Shown: positions 45,641 to 58,552 of the stretch, one piece after another
How positions within the stretch are numbered: position 1 is the stretch's first letter
Layout: the number at the start of each line of letters is the position of its first letter
Assembly (NCBI RefSeq): GCF_028769735.1
Contig: NC_088178.1
Span: 3,228,001-3,292,000 of the forward strand
Length of the DNA stretch: 64,000 nucleotides
Direction: 5' to 3'
DNA from: Zonotrichia leucophrys gambelii
Lineage: Eukaryota; Chordata; Aves; Passeriformes; Passerellidae
Program-made: the position numbers and the translations under genes
Notes under the pieces: generated by a model
Told to the model about the DNA's origin: nothing
The model's input: only the letters and a program-made list of their open reading frames with translations
Database searches by the model: none

Positions 45641-48177
45641 TCCTACTGCCCAGGTTGCTTCCTGAGCAAGAGAGAGCCTTCCTGGATCTCAGAGTTTCCC
45701 TGGAGTTCCCAGAAACATGGAAAATCCTTTTTTGGGGATAGCCAAGTGAGGTGATGAGCAAGGGTGGGAGGAGCAGGGACTGACTCCTCTGCTTGTGGCA
45801 CTTGGTGGACATTCCAGAGGGAGGATTGGACTTGCTCTGCTGCTCTCTTGCTTGCTCTGCTCCTGAAACTCCTGCTCCTATTTTTGCCAGCAGCCCACCA
45901 GGCTGGGCAGGCAGCTTGACTGCTTTAAATTGGGAAGGACTCAACCTCTAATTACAAAAAAATCAGATTTTTCCAAGCAATTGAAGCTGTTGCAAGACTC
46001 TCAGCTTGCTGTGTCAGAGGCTCTTAAAAATATTCAGGAACTTGGGTAGAAATTTCAGGTTTATCTTACTGTGGAATATGTAATATATTGATGTTTAGGT
46101 GTGGAGCTGTAGACATTTACTTGAAAGTATTCAAACACAGGAAGGGTCTGTGCACCCTGCTGCTTCACATGGCAGGCAAAGGCTGGTTTTAGAGACAGAG
46201 TGTGTTAATTAAAAATAACATATGCTTTTGGGTAGGAGGAACCAGCTGTAATTGTTTTGTGTACATCATAAGCTATAGTATAAGTAAGCTGTTTCTTTAG
46301 TGAAAATACTGCTTTTTGAATTAGGAAAAGGTTAAGTGGCTATGTTTAGCTCGCTCTTTACAGGAAATATCAAGGAAGTATTGAGTGTAATTACTGGAGA
46401 TTAAGATTTTGTTTGGATGTTAACTAACAGGTTGGTTAATGTCATGTAAACACTATTTGTCTCTTAGATTGGAAAAAGTTTTCCTTTACAAGGGCACCTA
46501 TTGTCTCCTACTTGGATATTTGGACACTGTTGTACCAAATTACTCCTATTTAAGGAAACGTGGCACTCCTCAATGGTCTCTGGAGCATCCTGTGGGTACT
46601 TTTTGCTGAACTAACCCACACAAAGCAGGGAAAGGCTCAGTGCTCAGCACTAAGGGCTGCTGCTTCCAGATCCTGCATCCCTCTGGCTGAGCCTGCCAAG
46701 GGTTGCACTGTACATTTGGAAACCTCCTTGTTCCTGCCTGGAACCACTGAAGATCTCTTCATGCTGCCATTCCTGTGCCTGCAGACCTCACAAATGCACC
46801 CTCTGCCTTCCCAACTGAGATGTGCTGTGGGAAATAGATGTCCATGGCACTGCTGGACAGCCTCAGAGCTGCTCCTTTCACCACTGGGAGTGTTGGCTCT
46901 GCAGTGATGCCTGGCCCAGTGTCACTCCAGAAAGCAGAGGATGGCTGCTGATGTCCTTATTTATCAAAATTTAGGGTTACATTCAGTTTTCAGGCTTCAG
47001 AGCACCTGTTTCATCCCAAGCCATAGAGTTGTTCAGCTTGGATCAGAATATATTTCCTGCTCCTACAAATGTCTGTGTAAATCTCTGTAAATATCTTGTA
47101 TTAAATTGACAAAAACCCCCAAAAATTACAGTACAGGCTGTGTTTGTGTCTTTAGCTTGATCTCCTCTGGATTTTCACACAGGTGATGGGACAGAAGGGA
47201 TTGATTGCTCCAGGACTGACCTGGTTTCCTTCATGCTGGAAGGGTCCAACCAACACCACTCATTTCACCCTTGAGGCTGCAGACACTGGGAATATGCAAG
47301 TTTTGGCAGAGTCCATGAAAACAATGTGAGGAAAGGAACCTGCTGGTGGTCTTGTGCTTGCCACCTCCATGTCTGCTTTTCCTTTTAAAAAAAGTGCTCC
47401 ACAAACCAAAAACTGTGGGAAGCCACTGCTTCAGGGCTTTTTTTTTTTTGAGCATAGTATTTCCTTCCACGCATATGCTAAAATGTGTACAGTGAGTCAT
47501 GAAATCACAGGTCCTAGCAAGCATTAGACTTGCTCAAAATTATATTACACATTTTACATTTATTTCCCTTCCCCTGACTGTCTTTACTACTAATTTCCAA
47601 CTGTGATTATGGTGCAGTTATTAATTAAGTCGTTAGAGTTAAATGAGTAACCTGCAAAGCTTTGCTTTAGATCACAGCACTGTTTAACTATGACATTACT
47701 TATAGTATGTTGGTTTTTATTTTTTGACTGTAATCTGGAAAATATTTTTCCTGTCTTAAATTGGGGTTTTTTTAAATTGTTTTTTAAAGGGAAATTCTGT
47801 GAGGAGACTTGAAAGAACATAGACATTATTGGAATATTAAATAAACTGCCCCCTTTAATATTTAAAACAAAAAAAAATTTAAAAATTTTAAAAAAATCAT
47901 TTCAACCCCACCGTGCTGGCATTTTTCATGGGCAGTTTGCTCAGATTGTTCAGATCCTCAGTGGGCTCTTGAAAAGGCTCCAGGTGCTGAGTCATGTGCA
48001 CGCTGGGGCCGAGCTGCTGCTGGGAGCCAAGGAGGATTGTTGAGAGAGGAATATTAAAATATTCTGTTTATGGCAGTCATTAATAGGGCTGGTGTGGAGG
48101 GTACGGCAGCCTTTTGTGAAGGGTGGCTCTGCAGAGGCTGTCCTCAGCCAGGAGGGATTTGTATCTTATTTGGGTGT

Positions 48178-48740
48178 TGTGGGAATCCTTAAAACCAGAG
48201 GGTTTGGGAAAGCTGCAAAAGGCAGGCCTCAGAGACAGCAGAGCTGGGATTAGAGTTAAGTAATAGCCATGAGATAGGTCAGCAGAAAAATTATATAGGA
48301 AGTAGAGAAGTAAGGACAAATAGAACAATGGTCTGTGTATTAAGGCTTGGCTAGAATAACTCCCTAAGCTGCAGAAAAGTTTATCTAGGGAGATATTAGG
48401 AAGTTATAAACTTAATAATGGAGCTCATTGTGTTTTAAGGCTTACAAGTAGGTATTGTATTCAAAATAAGCAAGCACTGTTTAACCAAAGGTACCTGTGC
48501 TTATAGTGCTTGGATAGAACTACTGTCAATATGCTTTTGCTTTGTGTGATTGGTCAAAAAACTTATAAAGTAAGTTGTAACATTGAGTTCTTAATGTGCT
48601 GCCTGGGATGTGAGCTGGTGGCATCTTCCCATTGTCATAACCAAGTAATGAGACTGATGGTGGAAAATCAAACAGCTCAAGGCACGTTCCCAGCAGTCCT
48701 GTCCCGTTTGTGATTTGTGTACAGACCCCGGCCACCGACA
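48178..48740 (+). mobile_element. Solo ERV LTR with 5-bp target-site duplication
   Basis: A 563-bp element begins TGTGGGAATCC and ends GGCCACCGACA. It is flanked by GGTGT at 48173-48177 and 48741-48745. A TATA-like ACTTATAAAGTAAG lies near 48560. The polyadenylation signal position, compared with the relative at 21424, reads AATCAA here. A 5-bp duplication fits the ERVL/ERV3 class. No internal viral sequence remains, as expected after LTR-LTR recombination. Confidence 0.9.
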
Positions 48741-48929
48741 GGTGTTACTGCTTACAGTGCTCAGCAAAGAGAGTGAGAAATGCTGAGCTCGTATCTTAGT
48801 CAGGAAGGAAGGATTTGATGAATTTAAACCACGTCAAACAACGCCTAATTTTATAAGCGGTTAAAGCTGTATTTCCTGTGGTAGCATCACCTCCAAAGGG
48901 TTAATATTTCCAAAGGGTTAATATTTCCC

Positions 48930-49370
48930 TCCGCTCCCGCTGCAGGTAGCGTGAAGTTCAGCCGAGCTGTGGAGGCAGGAGGATACAGGTGGAAAATGCC
49001 TTCGGAAGGGAGCATTGTTTGTCCTCATTTCACGGCTCATTAGCCGCATTGTGCCGGGGTCAGGAGCTCCCGCGGCGTGCGGGGACAAGGGACATCTCCA
49101 ACCCATCCCGGGGCTCTCATCTTCGGACCACCTGCGCTTGGGGGGCAGAGCACCCTCCTCCCCCTGCCTCTCCTGGCACTGGCCTCAACTAGCAAAGGAA
49201 GAGACGGCAGCAATTATGGCACACGCAATTAACGAGCTTCTAATCTCCAGCCTTGTGTGTAATTGCTGCTGTCAAATACAATTAGTCTCTGCCCAAGTTC
49301 CCTTCCCAGGGGGATGGCCGGGCCGAGGCACACGCGGAGAGGAGGGGGGGGCTGTCTGAAACTTTAGGAG
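48930..49370. other. Candidate non-coding regulatory block between two solo LTRs
   Basis: A CpG-containing, GC-rich island inside an AT-rich intron. The core at 49205-49295 carries several ATTA/TAAT homeodomain-type cores (GCAATTATGG, GCAATTAACGAG, TGTGTAATTGC, ATACAATTAG). It is not repeat-derived and has no splice-site-bounded frame that I recognise. Solo LTRs lie 0.2 kb to the left and 0.35 kb to the right. An enhancer function, perhaps for neighbouring LHX4, is inference. Confidence 0.4.
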
Positions 49371-49721
49371 AGTTTGCATTTTCTTGTTGTCTCCCCAATA
49401 ATCCTCGCTCTTCAAATAGAGAAATGTTAATCCAGAGCATTAGGGGAACGTGGTGGCCAGCAGAGCAGGTCTGCTCTTGGGTCTGAAGTGTCTTCTGTAA
49501 AATTTCTCACCTGAGACTATAGCAGCATAATTACAATTCAATCAGCACATGTCAGGGATTTACTGGTACCTTCCTGTGAGCCTGACAGGGCTCCTGCACA
49601 TCACCTGTCCTGCTATAAAAACAGGCTGGAGTTCCTGCACCTCCCAGGTGCAGTTTGGGGAGCTGGGACATGGGCCAGGGTTTCTCCTTCCCCTGCCAAC
49701 CGGATCTCTCTGAGCATCCAG

Positions 49722-50349
49722 TGTTGGGATCTCTAGCTGGTCACAGTGACCCTGAGAAAAGTTAGAAAGTCTCTTTTCCCAGTCTGGCGCTTGAAGGAGG
49801 AGTCAGAGCTCTTCATTTCTCGGTCTCAAGGTTGTTTGTTGTGTCCTATCTATAAAAAATTTTTGCTTGCCCTGCCGAGGTCAGCTCAGCAAGACAGTCC
49901 AGGCACTCTGCCTGCCCTTGGGGCAGTGTTATGTCTTTATACTAAAAACTACCTGTACAATATTTACAATTACTTCCCAATACCTATCCCCTATGTTAGA
50001 CAGTGAGCTTCTACTCTAAACCCATCTAAAAGTGCCAACATCACAGCAGAAGATGGAGGCCAAGAAGAAGAAGAAGGAGAAAGGCAGGACACACCCAGAT
50101 CCCTCCATCTTGCCTCTTGAAGCCCCATACCAAAAACCCTAAAATCTACTTTTCCACGCTGTGATAACTTCACTACTATTCTACTTAAACTGTTGTGGCT
50201 TGCTGATCTTCATACAAAGTTGGTAACTTGCTCCATGGGCCATAATCAAACCCACAGGGGCGTTTTGGGCTCTGTGCCAGGGTCTGTGAAACCCCTGGCA
50301 GGGGTCTTGGCTGCTCAGGACAGCCAGAGGCATGCCCTGGCTCCTGACA
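49722..50349 (-). mobile_element. Solo ERV LTR with 6-bp target-site duplication
   Basis: A 628-bp element reads TGTTGGGATC...CTCCTGACA on the plus strand and is flanked by a perfect ATCCAG at 49716-49721 and 50350-50355. On the minus strand it begins TGTCAGGAGCCAGGGCATGC and has a TATA-like GTATAAAGACAT near 49940, so minus is the likelier transcription direction. A 6-bp duplication is typical of ERVK (class II) integrations. No internal viral genes remain. Confidence 0.9.
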
Positions 50350-53300
50350 ATCCAGCAACTGCAGCTCCTCTAGGCTTGGTGGCTCAGGACCCTTGGTTGC
50401 ATTTCAGAGCCCTGCAGCGTTTTGAAAAGCCATGACAGATCTTGGTGGCTGCTGAAGGCTCCACATTCCTGCCAAGGAGAGTGTTTCACTGATCTGCTGC
50501 TGTGTGTGCACCTTGCAGACAGGTCCAGAGCAGGGTGATGTGTCCCTGTGCCCAGGGCTGGGTTCTGTGCTGCCCATGCAGGAGGGGCAGGGAATGTGCC
50601 AGGCTGACACCTGCACTGGAGGAGCAGGAGAGCTGGAGAAAGGTGAGTTGTGCAGCAGAAACACAGATTGGAATCTGCAGCATGCATTGAAATGCTTGAG
50701 AAGCTTTCATGGAGTCGTTTTTTTAGGAGTATTCCTTGTCTGCATCCCACAAAGCTGGATACTGCTGCTGCTCTGGCTCCAGCTGCAGCAGGGCTCAGAG
50801 GAAGAGGAAAATAATACAATAAGTAGTGAAACTTCTTCCATGCAGTGTGGTGGCTCAGCTTTGAGATCCTGAGGCATCACTCTTGTTTAAGTTGTCTCAC
50901 TTTTCTGTTTCCAAGGTGCTGAGAAACCTCAGTATTGACCATTTTAAGGCATTGGCCAGGATAACTTTGAAATAAGTATTTTGATGAGATTAACCTTTTT
51001 TTTTTTTTTTTTTTTGCTGATGGTTTTCTCTTCTTATTAAATATGTTTTTATGAGAAGTTATTTAAAGGTTTTGGGTGTGGAGAAAAGCCAGAGTGAGAT
51101 GTGAGGGAATTGGGGGCTGATAGATGTGCAGTGCAGCACAGCCACGTGCCTTGCCAAATAACTTGCTGTGTTTGCTGGGTGTCTGAGCATGGAGAACCAG
51201 CCAGGTAGAGTTCCCACGTTGCTCTGGATAAAATTGGGATCCCTACATTTAACCCATGCCTGGGACCTAGCTCTTCTGTTAACAGGAAATTATAGTCTTT
51301 CATTTTTTTAAAGGCTTTACTGAAACTCGTGCTGTTCCTGCTGTTTTGTAGTGTTTCTGTAGGACTTCTCTGTACCTTCCTTCTGTCAGAATTAGGAGTC
51401 CCTTGCCCTGCATGTAAATAGCTGTGTCCTGTTCCATCCCAGCTAATCACTGAGAGTGAGTCCATTTGCATATCTATAGCTACTTCTGCCTCTCGAGCTT
51501 GAAGTGGGTCATTGGGAGGACCCATGAATTTGCCATCTTGTTAAATCTGTTGTAGCTTGTTTTGTGTAGATTGGAACAAAGCTTGGGTGTGGAAATGAAA
51601 AACAATCCATCCCTGTCCTGTCTTCAGGGACAGGGCAAGAGAGTGATCCACCAAACCAGCCTCCATCAGGAAACCACTGCTCCTCCTCTTAAATGATATT
51701 TTTCATCCCATTCCCCAAAAATGCCAAAGGAAAAATGGATCTTATTGCCATCATGGGAGAGTTTTGTGACAAAACCCTCACAAAGAAAATGTTTGTCTCT
51801 AATTGTTTTGCATTTCCATAATGCTTAGTATGATAAAACCATCTTCTCTTTCTCCTTTATTTTTCAATCATGATTAGGCTTTAATGTTGTTAAAGCTTAT
51901 AAGTGAGTTTGAGCCACTGTCTTGTTGAAGAGAAGATGGAGCTGAAATTTTCAGTGAGGCATTGGACAGGGTTTTTAATGTGTCTGTCATTATATGTTAA
52001 CCTCTGAACTGGGACACGACGTCTGTTTTATGGCTGACAACAATTTAAAAGTATACATCTTGACATGGTGGATAAAGGAAGAAGGGGGAGTGGGGAAGAA
52101 AAAAAGAATTAATGATGTTAGCAAATATTAGTCCCTGTATTTCCATTCTGTTCTGAAAGTGGTTGTCAGGCTTTGAGGCTGCCTGGAGCAGCATTGGCAG
52201 TGACAGCCAGCCAGGATGCCATTGTCCCTTGGATCAGCTGGGCTGTTACTGACAGACCCAGGGCACTGAGGCAGGGATCAGGCTGCTCCACTGTCTGTTC
52301 CTGGAGGAGGGTGCCTTTTCTCCTGGCATTCCTGGTGACATTTGAGAAGGACAGTTCTGGGCTTGGTGGAGTTCCCTGTGCCAGTCCCTGAGCCCATCTG
52401 GAGTCAGAGGGGTAGAAGATGTCTCTTCAGGAGTTCTGTTTGCTGCATGCCCAGCCCGGGTTTGCCTGGGATTGATGCTGCTTTTGGCCAGCCAGCCCCA
52501 CCCACCAAAGGTAACTCTCACAGGAGCAGTGACTTTGACATCAGCCTCAATTGTACACAAGCCACAAAGAATCAGTGGGCAAAGGCAAAACATGAGAAAT
52601 TTCACTGTTTAAGACATCTCTTACACTCCTCTATTTCTCTATCATCTTTTCCTCTGTTTCTTATATGCCACTGCCTGTGCTTGGCACACAAGTGCAATCC
52701 TCCAAGGTGTCTTTATGTTCTGTCACAAATTCCTCTTTATTCCCACAGTTTTTAACTGGCATTTTAAGAGCAATGTCCTGTCCTTACTCAGTCCATAGCA
52801 ATTTTGCCTTTCCTACAGCACCTCTCCTGCACAGTCCAAAAGTGGCTGCTCCTGCTGTCATCTCCCTTGGGTTCAGGTTCCAAATTATGGAAGCCCTGGA
52901 TCATGCTATTCCTGAACTATTATTAGTTCCATGTGCATCTGCAGTGCTTCTGGAGAGCGCTGCCAGCAGTGAAAGAAATGGAGCTGGCTTAATTGAGAGC
53001 CACATAGTTAATTATTAGTGCCTTTTTAACAGAGGAGACAGGAAATTTGCAGTGTCAGTTCTTAATTTCATTGTGGTTTGCAGGGTAATGTGACTTTAAA
53101 TTCATGAGTCATTACCTGCATATAAGCAGCCCTAAAAGCTCTCTTTTGCTGTAAAAATTTCAAAAGATTTAAGAAGGAAAAGGGCATTACTGATCCCTTC
53201 AGCCAGGATGAACAACAAATAAAAACACCAGTTCCTGTCAGTGCTGTCAGTAGCTGTGACGTGATTTGGAGGGAGCTGCTGCTTCTTGCTCCACTTTTTG

Positions 53301-53420
53301 TGTCACTGAGTTTGGAACATCATGCTCAGATATTGTGTGGAAGTTCTGGCAGGCTGGGCAGCAAGGATTTTGGAAGTGGGCAATGAGCTCATGGGCAGGC
53401 AGGTTGTCAAAGGCAGCTGG

Positions 53421-53482
53421 AAAGAAACCAGTTTGAGTTTGTGTCTGCATTGAGAGAAACCAGTTTGAATTTGTGTCTGCAT
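53421..53482. repeat. 31-bp tandem duplication
   Basis: Two near-identical adjacent copies of a unit containing GAAACCAGTTTGAGTTTGTG and TCTGCAT. It lies in ACBD6 intron 3. Confidence 0.85.
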
Positions 53483-54654
53483 GGAACATTTTGTTGCATG
53501 AGAGAAACTTTTTTGTGCTGACAGAGCCTTTTGGGAAACTGGCTGTTCCCCTTTGAAAGCCCCCTGAGGATGAAAGGTGGAGCCTTGTCTCTGTCTTCAT
53601 GGCTAAATACTGAGAAAACAAAATTTTTTCCTGGATCTTCTTCATAAATTTGTTCTACATATCAAGAATTGTGATGGAATAAGCTTGCCTCAACATTCAT
53701 AAATTGAATATTGAATTACCTATTTCTGTGTGAAAGAGATGAGATAAAACTACTTGGACAAAGTAACTTGTATATGGATTAAAAACCAGAGAAGTTTTTG
53801 CCTGAGTGTTTTGGGAGAGCCTTTATCACTAAGTTTCCTGATGACCTTATGTGTACTCAATCAACGTGATTAATCTTTGGTAGAAATGCATTCGTTGTGC
53901 AAAGAAGGTGAGCTTAATCCTAGAAATCTTTTTCTTTTTAACAATTTCTGCCTCTAGAAAGATTAAATGTATTTTTTCAAATGTTTTTTCTGAGTTGGAA
54001 AAAAAGCAGCAACCAAGAACTAGAGTAGCCAGAGATAAATAGATTAAAATTTTTTTGCAGTTTCTGACACTGATTGAATGCCCATCATCCCTCAGTATCA
54101 AACAGGATAGAGTAATAGTAAGTGTAGCTTCATTGTATAGGAATAACTCTTCTGTGCACTTTCAGGTGATCTGAAATTAATTTTATTTTAATAGTGGAAT
54201 CCAGGTAATTGATGGACAGTAAGTTTCCCTGCTAAATAATTTTTTAAGAGGGGCACTGCACTGTTAAGACTCTGAAGCCCTTTGCCTTGAGGAAGGAGAA
54301 CTTCATGTCACTTTCTACTCTAAATTAGAGAGAGCTTATTTGCCATGGAATAGTTTTCAAAGCCAATTTCCTTTCCATGTATTCTTATAAAGAAGTTTGT
54401 AATATCTGCAAATCTAATGTTATGGCTTTGGGCTGGTACAGGAGAACTGAAAGTTGGAACTGGTTGGCTCAAGCTGGGCAGAATGTAAAAGTGAATGTAT
54501 TATAGGGAGCTAGTACATTGATTTAAAACAAAAGCAGCCTGAGGAGCAGGAAGAAAGACAAAAGTTTTTTTTTTGTTTTTTTTTTTTTAAATCAACATCT
54601 TTCTAAGTAGAATTCTGATGGTACATCAATGCTTTTGGGTGTAATGAAGGGATG

Positions 54655-55072
54655 AGATGGGATGGAGCACCTCTCCTATGAGGAAAGGCTGAGAGAGCTG
54701 GGATTGTTCAGCCTGGACAAGAAAAAGCTTTGGGGTGATCTAATTGTGGCCTTCCAGTACCTGAAGGGAACCTACAAGAAAGATACAGAAAGACTATTTA
54801 CAGTGGCTGGAGTGACAGGACAAGGAGGAATGAAATTGAAAGAGAGTGGGTTTAGATTAGATATTAGAAAAAAATTCTCCCCTATGAGGGTGGGCAGGCC
54901 CTGGCCCAGGTTGCCCAGAGAAGCTGTGGCTGCCCCTGGATCCCTGGCTGTGATCCAGGCCAGGCTGGACAGTGCTTGGAGCAACCTGGGACAGTGGAAG
55001 GTGTCCCTGAAAGTAGATGAATTTTAAGGTGACTTCCAGCCCAAATCATTCCAGGCTTCTGTGATTCTGTGT
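54655..55072 (+). mobile_element. CR1 LINE 3' fragment
   Basis: A well-preserved CR1 tail in plus orientation: CTCTCCTATGAGGAAAGGCT, GAGAGAGCTGGGATTGTTCA, GGTTGCCCAGAGAAGCTGTG, GGACAGTGGAAGGTGTCCCT, ending CATTCCAGGCTTCTGTGATT. It stops about 655 bp before exon 4 of ACBD6. Confidence 0.92.
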
Positions 55073-55727
55073 ATTGTAGCTACAGAGAAGCTGCAAGAGG
55101 CTGGGACTTTGCTCCTGATCTTTTTCACCCTAGGTGTGACACTGCCATCACAGAAAGCCTCAGACCTGTCCACTGGCAGCAGCAAGTTGCAATGAATGGG
55201 CTGATTTTTGCAAGGAATTGCTGCTGCAAATTCCAAACCAGTTTTGACTGCTTATCTGAAAACCAAAATGCTTAATGCCATGGAAGAGTTGGGGTTTGTG
55301 GTTCCCTGCACCCCCTAATTGGGTCAGGCTTTCAGACATCAGGCACTTCCCCCTGCTGAAAGTCTGGCATCAATGTGAAGTCAGGCAATTGAAGATCCCA
55401 GGCTGCAGGATGGTTTTTTGAAAAGGTAGGCCTGAGGCTCCATATCGATCAATCATTATTCTAATTGTTCATTTCTATTATGGTGGGAATCATTCAGAAT
55501 CCTAGAGTTCCTGGGAGTAAATCATTTGGAAATGCTGCCCATTATAAAATTTAATTTTAAATCTATATTAAATAGATTTATAAAGGCAAGCTTTGCAATC
55601 TAGTAACAGAATATTATGCTGCCTCACAGAGGCTCAGCTTTTGAGTCCTGAGGGGCCAGGGCTGGGAATGAGAGTTGGGAATGTGATGGGAGCTAGAATG
55701 CTGGACCAATCTTTCTTTTTCTTTCAG

Positions 55728-55813
55728 ACACCAGAGAAGAGGGGAAAGGAAAGCAAAACTGTATTTGGAGGCCCAGTCATCAGCTCATTATATCAAGAAG
55801 AAGAAATAATCAG
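55728..55813 (+). CDS. ACBD6: ACBD6 exon 4
   Basis: An 86-bp exon after the strong pyrimidine tract TTTCTTTTTCTTTCAG and before the donor GTGATT. It encodes TPEKRGKESKTVFGGPVISS then LYQEEEII and two bases of an Arg codon, residues 121-149. This is the end of the acyl-CoA-binding domain and the linker to the ankyrin repeats; the FGGPVISSLY block is characteristic of ACBD6 orthologues and separates it from other ACBD proteins. The frame from exon 3 is continuous (phase 0 in, phase 2 out). The ankyrin-repeat exons are not in the window. Confidence 0.95.
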
Positions 55814-58517
55814 GTGATTATCTGTGCTGTAATTCAGATAAAAACTGTGTTTTTCTAATGTCTTTTTTTAAGCCTTTTTTTTTTTTAATATTGCACAAGT
55901 GTGGTGGCAACTACAACAGGATAATAAATGACAGGAAAGAACTTTTCAGGTCCATAATCATTTAAATCAATATCTGCCTGTATCATTGCCAGGTAGTAAC
56001 CTTTCCTTAGCACAAGATGTGGGGGAAGGGCAAGGCTTCCCATTTTTCAGTTATATGGCTTTAAAAAAAAGGCAATATTGGATATTTTTAATAGAAAGCT
56101 ATTCAGGCACTACCTTTTCCAAATAGTTATTTCTTTACCAATACATTCATTAGGGACTGTTCAGTGAAGGTTTTAGTGTTGGACAATGTTTGCCTTCAGG
56201 GACAGTTTGTGCCTTATATCAAATTAATTTTTTTCTAGGCTCTGCAGCTAGAAAAGCCAGCTCTGCATTTACTGAACTAGAGTGGCTGCTACTTTAAACT
56301 GTCAAGGTGCAAGTAATAAGTGACATTAGCTACTGAATAAGGACACCTGGATGGTTTTTGTTTAGTTTATTTTTTTGCTGTTCCAGACTACTAATCATGG
56401 GTATAATATTAAAATCCAATACTTAAATGATTTTGTGGAGGAAATTTTAGAATACTGTATCATAGTTTTAGTTAAAATGAACAGTCAGAGAAGACTAAAT
56501 TTTTGACAGTGTTTCCCATCATGTAGTGACCCATTTACATGTGTATGATCCCATTTTTTAATGAATGTCTTGCATCTTTTTACATCCAGGAAATGTGAGC
56601 ACTGATTTCTCAACATGCAGTCTCCAGCTGAGAACTTACCTAACGAGTTAAAACTCTAGCACAGCATTTCTTTGAGTTGTTGTCACAAACCAAGGAACAG
56701 AAATGTTGATCAGGTGGCTTGGAGCCTTTGCAGAGAGCTCAGGTAGGAATGGAGGCAGCTGTTGGAAGCAGGCAGGATGGCAGATGTGTGCTTGGCAGCA
56801 ATGCAGGCATTTCCCTGGGGATTGCAATCCACTTTGGAGTGGAGTGGAGGACTTGGCCAGGAACAGCTTCCTCCCCTTGCATGGAGAGCCAGCACATCTT
56901 TCACTTGCCCTGGCCCTTGAGCAGAGGTGGGCAGGTGTGACCTTGGTTTAACACCCTGAGGAATGGCACTTCTGCTGACCACCAGCTCCTTTTTTGTCCC
57001 TGCTCCATCAGTGCAGGTCTCAGCCAATATCCTTGATCTCACAGTTTGACTTTGTGCTTTAAATCCTGTTCAAGCTCTCCTCATAGGGGTAGATCAAATC
57101 CCTACAGAGCTGTCAGAGTCTTGGTTATCCCAAGTGCTGCCTATGCCCTTTCTTGGATTTGAAATACAGAATAATGTACAGAAAAACAGAGTTTGCTCTG
57201 GTTGACTTGACCAACCTAAATCTTTTCATTTGTTTGTTTTTATTTCCAAAAGTACAGCTGTAAATACATTTTTCCAAACATACCATGAGGAACATAGGGG
57301 CTGTTTGTTTAGCACAGCACAGCTGTCCTTACAAATGAGGCTGTAGGCAGGTGCAGTCTCCCACACAGCTGGAATAGGGTGATTCTGCTGAAATTTGTTG
57401 AATGAAGTGTCCTGACTGTGCTGGCAGAGTGGAAACATCAGCTCAGTTTGACTCCCAGGCATCAGTGTCTTCCTTGCAAGACAGGAATGAGCAAGTGTCA
57501 CCATCATCTATCCCCAGGGCTGGACAGCTGCACATTTCCTAGTTCTTTTGTCTACGGTTCATTCTCTTCCTGAAACAGGGAATAAACATGCGAGTATAGG
57601 GACATCTCTAGTGTGGTAATTCCACTCATAAAAGCATTGCCTAAAACAGCAAAATTCCTCTGGTACCAAACCTGCAGGGAGATAAACCAAAGAGAGAGTG
57701 GCTCTAAACATTAGGTTTGGTGTCCAGGTTTGTCTAGAGCAGGTTTTGGTTCCATAGCTGTACCTGACAAGGGTGACTTTTGTGAGGCTGTGAGTGATTA
57801 CCTAGAAAAACATAAGCTTAGCATTGAGTAATACTACATAAAACAGAACGTTATCATAAAAAAATAAGATATTTTCTGTAGAGGAAGAACATGAAAAATT
57901 TTAAGGGGAAAGAAAACTGATCAGCTTGAGCCAAGATAAGCTTTAACACATTGATAGCTCTGGGTAAGTCCTGTGCTGTCAGTTCAGTGTGTATGTGTGT
58001 GCTCCCTCAAAACCTGCTATCTGAGAAAAGAAACTTTGGTGCAGACTCTTTTACTGACTCAGTTATCCTTAGTGGGTCCAACAAGCTTGCAAAAATTTGA
58101 ATAGAAATCAAACCACTGTAGTTTGTTTCCCGGTGCTGTTGATAGGTTAAGTATTTTCTTGTTAGAGGATCACTAAAGAAGCCCAGAATAACTAAGAAAA
58201 ACCCTTAATTTTGTGTACTAAAAGCTAAAACTCGAGTCCTCATCAGCCCTGAGTCCTGACAGACTGCTGGAAGCAATTTTTCAGCAGCTATTACTCTGCC
58301 AAACACAGCCCACCATGTGCCCTTTAGGATTGTGCTGATCCAAAGGCAGGAAAAGGCTGCTGATTTATCTGGACCTCAGCTTGCACCAGGAGAGAGACAA
58401 GAATGCAGGTGCAGAGTTTTGAAGGGTCACCTAAGCAGTTTCAGTTGTTTTTTTCTTTACCAGAACCTTCTGAACAGTTTATCAAAGGCCTCCAAGCTGT
58501 TGCTGTTAGTTTGAAGG

Positions 58518-58552
58518 ATAGAATAGAATAGAAATAGAATAGAAATAGAAGG
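58518..58552. repeat. (AATAG)n microsatellite
   Basis: A short array of GAATA/GAAATA units in ACBD6 intron 4. Confidence 0.85.

Larger units (their letters stand above)
36224..55727 (+). other. ACBD6: ACBD6 intron 3
   Basis: A 19.5-kb intron from GTAGGA to CTTTCAG. It contains three solo LTRs with readable target-site duplications (39690, 48178, 49722), two CR1 tails (45560, 54655), a TA-rich tract (44450-44610), a 31-bp duplication (53421-53482) and one CpG-containing candidate regulatory block (48930-49370). The remaining stretches are AT-rich, and no further exons were recognised. Confidence 0.85.
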
